DNA of 9,579 nucleotides. It comes from Planctomycetota bacterium (GTDB lineage Bacteria > Planctomycetota > SZUA-567). Numbering within the stretch: position 1 is the stretch's first letter; each line of letters begins with the position of its first letter. Position numbers and translations under genes: made by a program. The DNA is taken from the NCBI GenBank assembly GCA_031278535.1, contig JAITKH010000401.1, forward strand, positions 1 through 9,579. Reading direction: 5' to 3'. The notes below the pieces were generated by a model. The model was not told where the DNA came from. It did not search any database and saw only the letters and a list, made by a program, of their open reading frames with translations. Shown one piece after another: positions 6,418 through 9,579 of this stretch.

Positions 6418-6557
6418 GGAGCGCCCCCGGTTCATCCGGTTTCCGCCTACGGGGAAGTGAATTCCCCTTCGGCATCAGAGGTCAATCCCGGAACAAACGG
6501 ACTTCGGAATTTGTAAGGATTGAGACTGTACAGACCACTAGAAGGTTTCGCGCTTCC

Positions 6558-6587
6558 TTTATCCATATCCCTTTTATCCATATCCCT
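6558..6587. repeat. Two tandem copies of a 15-bp unit upstream of the dehydrogenase gene
   Basis: TTTATCCATATCCCT occurs twice head to tail with no mismatch, and a partial third copy (TT) follows. It lies about 65 bases before the dehydrogenase start, within the 272-base gap 6379-6650. That gap also has a 6-bp hairpin (GGGGAA 6451-6456, TTCCCC 6462-6467) and no gene that I recognise. I could not place a convincing promoter there. The repeat could be a regulator site or a slippage duplication. Confidence 0.7.
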
Positions 6588-6650
6588 TTGGAAGTTTTTA
6601 CTCCGGCCCTGCAATGCGATTGAGAACGTTTCTTTTTGAAAGGAAAATGC

Positions 6651-7721
6651 ATGGGTGGCGTCGATTCGGGAATTTTTATCAGGCACAACATCCTCGGCGA
6701 ATGGGCGAAAGCCATGCTTGTGAAGGTTGGCGTCGCGGATGCCGACGCGGGTATTGTCGCCGATTCTCTCCTCGCCGCCAACCTGCGGGGCGTCGACACG
6801 CATGGCGTCACCCGAATGCTTGGCGTTTACGTCAAACGCATCGAGGCGGGCGTCATGAATCCCGTTTCGCGGTTGGAGATTGTCAGGGAAAAAGCGTCGA
6901 CCGCCCTTATCGATTGCCACAACTCGATTGGCCAGCTTGGCGCACGTTTCGCCATGCAAAAAACCATTGAAAAGGCCGGAAAAACCGGCGCCGCCTTTGT
7001 TGCGACCACCCATTCCAACCACTACGGAGCGGCCGCCTATTGGGCGATGATGGCGCTGGAGCACGGACTGATAGGGTTTTCTTCCGTGAACGCGCCCGCG
7101 ACCCTAGCCCCAACCGGCGGATGCCAGGCCGCATTCGGTACCAATCCCTTTGCCATCGCCGTTCCCGCCGGAAAGGATATTCCTTTTGTGCTTGATATGG
7201 CGACCACCCTGGTGGCGCGAGGGCGCATCGTCCTCTATGCAAAGCAAAACAAGGAATTGCAGCCTGGCTGGGCTTTCGATGCCCGGGGCATCCCGACGAC
7301 GGACCCTCAGGTGGCGTTAAAAGGTCTGCTTGCGCCAATGGGAGGGTACAAGGGATACGGCATCGCCTTTGCGGTGGATATCCTGAGCGGGATCCTCACC
7401 GGATCGAATTTCGGGAAACATTTTCCCGGCATGCTGGCGGAAAACCTTGAAAAGCCGACCGATGTGGGCGGTGTTTTTGCCGCCATCAATATTGAAAGCT
7501 TTATGGAATCGGGCGAATTCAACGCGCGGATGGAACAGGCCTTTGCCGAAGTGCGCGGCTGCGCCAAGGCGGAAGGCGTCGAGAGGATTTACACTCCGGG
7601 GGAAATCGAATACACGGTGGCGAAAGAGCGTGCGCAAACCGGCATTCCATTTCCACCCGAGATTCATAAGGAATATATTGAACTGGGACAAAGGCTCGGA
7701 GTTCCTTTTCCCGAAGCGTAG
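6651..7721 (+). CDS. LDH2/MDH2-family NAD(P)-dependent 2-hydroxyacid dehydrogenase
   Basis: Cytosolic oxidoreductase of the malate/L-lactate dehydrogenase type II family (also YiaK, ureidoglycolate and sulfolactate dehydrogenases). It interconverts a 2-hydroxy acid and a 2-keto acid with NAD(P)H. The start at 6651 follows GAAAGGA by six bases and gives 356 residues, normal for the family; an in-frame TTG at 6636 lies in front of that site and is unlikely. Landmarks: GVDTHGVTRM (47-56) with the catalytic His 51; ATTHSNHYGAAAYW (118-131); TNPFAIAVPA (164-173); LDMATTLVARGRI (181-193); GWAFDARGIPTTDP (206-219); and LAPMGGYKGYGIAFAVDILS (227-246). The substrate cannot be read from sequence. The convergent neighbour is a TRAP transporter for organic acids, and E. 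coli pairs YiaK with the YiaMNO TRAP system, so a role in using an imported acid is possible. Confidence 0.92.
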   Translation: MGGVDSGIFIRHNILGEWAKAMLVKVGVADADAGIVADSLLAANLRGVDTHGVTRMLGVYVKRIEAGVMNPVSRLEIVREKASTALIDCHNSIGQLGARFAMQKTIEKAGKTGAAFVATTHSNHYGAAAYWAMMALEHGLIGFSSVNAPATLAPTGGCQAAFGTNPFAIAVPAGKDIPFVLDMATTLVARGRIVLYAKQNKELQPGWAFDARGIPTTDPQVALKGLLAPMGGYKGYGIAFAVDILSGILTGSNFGKHFPGMLAENLEKPTDVGGVFAAINIESFMESGEFNARMEQAFAEVRGCAKAEGVERIYTPGEIEYTVAKERAQTGIPFPPEIHKEYIELGQRLGVPFPEA

Positions 7722-7761
7722 TCCGCGTCTCCTCATGTTTTTCTGTCGGGTGCCGATCCGT

Positions 7762-7794
7762 CGTTCGAACCGCCTGTACCAAGCGGTTCGAACG
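7762..7794. terminator. 12-bp perfect inverted repeat between convergent genes, likely bidirectional terminator
   Basis: CGTTCGAACCGC (7762-7773), a nine-base loop CTGTACCAA, then GCGGTTCGAACG (7783-7794). It sits 40 bases after the dehydrogenase stop and 91 bases after the stop of dctM on the other strand, where a shared terminator is expected. There is no good T-run on either side (CGTCGTTTCC on the plus strand), so termination strength is uncertain. Each arm holds the 8-bp palindrome GTTCGAAC. Confidence 0.6.
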
Positions 7795-7885
7795 CGTCGT
7801 TTCCGGCGGGAGAAGCGCCAAGCCGGGACTTGCCAGCCGACGGGATCGGGACCTGACGACAAAGATCGGCGCAGACCCCCCGCAC

Positions 7886-9184
7886 TCACAACCCGATCAG
7901 GTTGGGGAATACCAGGCTGATCTCCGGAATGAAGGTCACAAGCACCAGGGCAATGAAAAGAAAAACGTAAAAGGACAGGGACTGCCGGATCAGCTTGTCC
8001 ATGGGAATGTTGCATACGGTTGAAATGCTGAAGAGGCAGACCCCGTAGGGCGGAGTGGTCAGACCCAAGGCCAGTCCCACCACCACCAGCACCAGGAAAT
8101 GGGTGGGATCGATTCCCATTTTCAAGGCGATCGGCAGGAACAGCGGGGTGAAGATGAGGGTTGCCGGAGTCGCGTCCACCACCATGCCGATAAGAATGAT
8201 CATGAGAATGATCGCGGCCAGGAAGCCGTATTTCCCGCCCGGAAGATTGAGAAGCACCGCCGCCATGAAATCGGGGATGTGCTCGAAGGCCACGATCCAA
8301 TTGGCCACGGCGGAGGAAGTGGCGATGAACAGGATGGCTGCGGTGAGGATGCCGGCCTCGCGGAGAGAGTTCCAGATGTCACGGAGGCCGAGTTTCCGGA
8401 ACAGTACGAGATCGATGAGGAGTACATAGAACACGGCCAGTCCCGCGCCTTCGGTAGGGGTGACATATCCGGAGAAAATGCTGCCAAGGACGATGAGCGG
8501 GGCGAGTATGGCTGTCCAGCAGGTCTTGAGGCGGCTCCAGACGTTGCCCCACGAGAAGGGGATGTGGGTGCCGTAGTTGTGCCGCTTGCAGATGACGTGA
8601 TTGGGAATCAGGAGCAGCACGGTGAGGAGCACGCCCGGAACCAGTCCGCCGGCCAGGGCGCGGCCGACCGACTGTTCGGTGGTGGCGGCGGCAAGGACCA
8701 GGAGCAGGCTCGGCGGGATGACGACCGACAGGGTCGAGGAAGTGAGCGTCACCGCGCCGGCGTAATCCTTCGGGTAGCCGTCGTCCATCATGCGCGGCAC
8801 CAGGATGGATCCGAACGTGGCGGTGTCGGCCAGGGACGATCCGGAAATGCCGCCGAACAGCATGCTGCCGACGATGTTCACCGCCCCGAGGCCGCCCGGC
8901 ATCCAGCCGACGATCGAAGTGGTGAAGTCGATCAGGTTCCGTCCGACCGTGCCCCGCGACATCAGGTTGCCGGCGAGGATGAAGAGCGGTACGCAAATCA
9001 GGACGAAGGAAGTCGAGGCTTCGCTCAGCAGGCGAGGGATGATCTGCGGGTTCTGGACCGGCTCGAACCAGTAAACCACGGTCACCGCCGAGAGGCCGAG
9101 GGCCATGGCCATGGGTGCGCCGATAAAAATAAGGATGCAGGCGACACCTACCATGGTCAGGGTCATCACTGGCAATTCCGGCAT
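7886..9184 (-). CDS. dctM: TRAP transporter large membrane subunit DctM
   Basis: Membrane channel subunit of a tripartite ATP-independent periplasmic transporter, which moves organic acids (dicarboxylates, sugar acids, keto acids or sialic acid) into the cell with sodium. At 432 residues with about a dozen hydrophobic segments it matches the family. Conserved stretches: VPLFILAGNLMSRG (65-78), FGGISGSSLADTA (110-122), VIPPSLLLVL (155-164), TPTEGAGLAVFY (242-253), GMVVDATPATLIFTPLFLPI (333-352) and GLTTPPYGVCLF (374-385). The start is preceded by GGGAG. It lies 25 bases after the dctQ stop, so the two are co-transcribed. The substrate-binding protein DctP, which sets specificity, is not in the window and would be expected further right. 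Some bacteria fuse DctQ and DctM; here they are separate. Confidence 0.95.
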   Translation of the reverse strand: MPELPVMTLTMVGVACILIFIGAPMAMALGLSAVTVVYWFEPVQNPQIIPRLLSEASTSFVLICVPLFILAGNLMSRGTVGRNLIDFTTSIVGWMPGGLGAVNIVGSMLFGGISGSSLADTATFGSILVPRMMDDGYPKDYAGAVTLTSSTLSVVIPPSLLLVLAAATTEQSVGRALAGGLVPGVLLTVLLLIPNHVICKRHNYGTHIPFSWGNVWSRLKTCWTAILAPLIVLGSIFSGYVTPTEGAGLAVFYVLLIDLVLFRKLGLRDIWNSLREAGILTAAILFIATSSAVANWIVAFEHIPDFMAAVLLNLPGGKYGFLAAIILMIILIGMVVDATPATLIFTPLFLPIALKMGIDPTHFLVLVVVGLALGLTTPPYGVCLFSISTVCNIPMDKLIRQSLSFYVFLFIALVLVTFIPEISLVFPNLIGL

Positions 9185-9209
9185 TTTTCTTTGTCTCCCG
9201 GGGTGTCTG

Positions 9210-9561
9210 TCAAGAGGGGCTTTGGATGTGCGCCTCGCCGCCAGGCGGCTCCCCTCCCGCGTCGCCGGCGTACATTGTGAAACGGTTGGTCAGAACCTGG
9301 TATTGGCGGATCAGCAGCCGGAGTATTCCGGCAAGGCAGCCGATCAGCATGGGCAGCCTGGCCCAGAAATAATTGATCCTGAGAATGGGAGTGGCGCTGT
9401 TGAAGCGGACATAGCGCTGCATCAGGCCCCAGGTGAGCCAGGCCATAACCGCGAGATAAATAATGAACAAGGCGTTGTTGACCAGCCCCATGATCTTTCT
9501 GCCCCGGGGCGGCAGGCGCCTCACCGCCAGATCGAACCCGATGTGGCAGTCCTGGCGAACG
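9210..9561 (-). CDS. dctQ: TRAP transporter small membrane subunit DctQ, C-terminal part
   Basis: About 117 residues of the small subunit that links the DctM channel to the periplasmic binding protein. The genuine sequence begins VRQDCHIGFDLAVRRLPPRG, which fits the family's conserved 'R...HI.vD....RLP...R' segment before the third membrane helix. Two membrane segments follow (about IMGLVNNALFIIYLAVMAWL and RLPMLIGCLAGILRLLI), then a hydrophilic tail. DctQ proteins are usually 160-190 residues, so the first one or two helices lie beyond the contig. A frame can be extended through 9578, but its first residues (MCSSDL) are translated adapter and not protein. The substrate is unknown. Confidence 0.88.
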
Positions 9562-9579
9562 AGATCGGAAGAGCACACG
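9562..9579 (+). other. Illumina TruSeq adapter sequence left on the contig end
   Basis: AGATCGGAAGAGCACACG is identical to the first 18 bases of the standard TruSeq read-1 adapter. It runs to the very last base and should be trimmed. Any protein predicted across it will start with spurious residues. Confidence 0.95.

Noticed and set aside
6636..6650. In-frame TTG start for the dehydrogenase
   Set aside because: The Shine-Dalgarno GAAAGGA overlaps this stretch and is spaced correctly for the ATG at 6651.
8099..9280. A 393-codon plus-strand open frame opposite dctM
   Set aside because: It is antisense to the conserved TRAP subunit, very rich in His, Gly, Asp and Arg, and has no ribosome binding site or motif.
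1..9579. tRNA, rRNA, CRISPR arrays, toxin-antitoxin or defence modules
   Set aside because: I saw no cloverleaf, rRNA segments, regularly spaced repeats or recognisable defence proteins in either strand.

Overview
The window looks like one contig from a metagenome or draft assembly. It comes from a GC-rich, probably anaerobic heterotrophic bacterium, since its last 18 bases are an Illumina TruSeq adapter rather than genome. The lineage cannot be fixed by eye. A GTP-type PEP carboxykinase, an HU protein with a basic tail, a TRAP transporter and a relic of a RepA-like ATPase would suit a Planctomycetota/Lentisphaerota-type or deltaproteobacterial host; this is a weak inference. Shine-Dalgarno sites are strong (AAGGAG type) and two promoters carry a perfect TATAAT, so standard sigma-70 expression signals are in use.

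Layout. (1) 1-1048 is an accessory graveyard: the start of an IS transposase running off the left edge, a fragment of an AAA/RepA-like ATPase that stops abruptly beside it, an IS3-type transposase fragment, and about 340 bases with no recognisable gene. (2) 1049-3480, minus strand: an HU-family DNA-binding protein, an intergenic poly-G/poly-C hairpin, and a complete pckG with its own promoter. (3) 3528-6417, plus strand and divergent from pckG: a methyl-accepting chemotaxis protein with a good sigma-70 promoter, then an ADP-ribosylglycohydrolase 44 bases downstream, probably co-transcribed, closed by an unusual pair of overlapping dyads. (4) 6651-7721, plus strand: an LDH2/MDH2-family NAD(P)-dependent 2-hydroxyacid dehydrogenase. 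(5) 7886-9561, minus strand: TRAP transporter large subunit (DctM) and the C-terminal part of the small subunit (DctQ), cut by the contig end. A 12-bp inverted repeat separates the convergent dehydrogenase and TRAP operons.

How the genes could work together: TRAP transporters bring in organic acids with sodium, LDH2-family enzymes interconvert 2-hydroxy and 2-keto acids, PEP carboxykinase links oxaloacetate to PEP, and the chemoreceptor could sense such compounds. That is a plausible organic-acid theme, but only the DctM-DctQ pair is shown to belong together by gene order. I did not find a convincing new system. The points most worth checking are the adapter at the right end, the IS/ATPase junction, the G-tract hairpin and the double dyad after the glycohydrolase.
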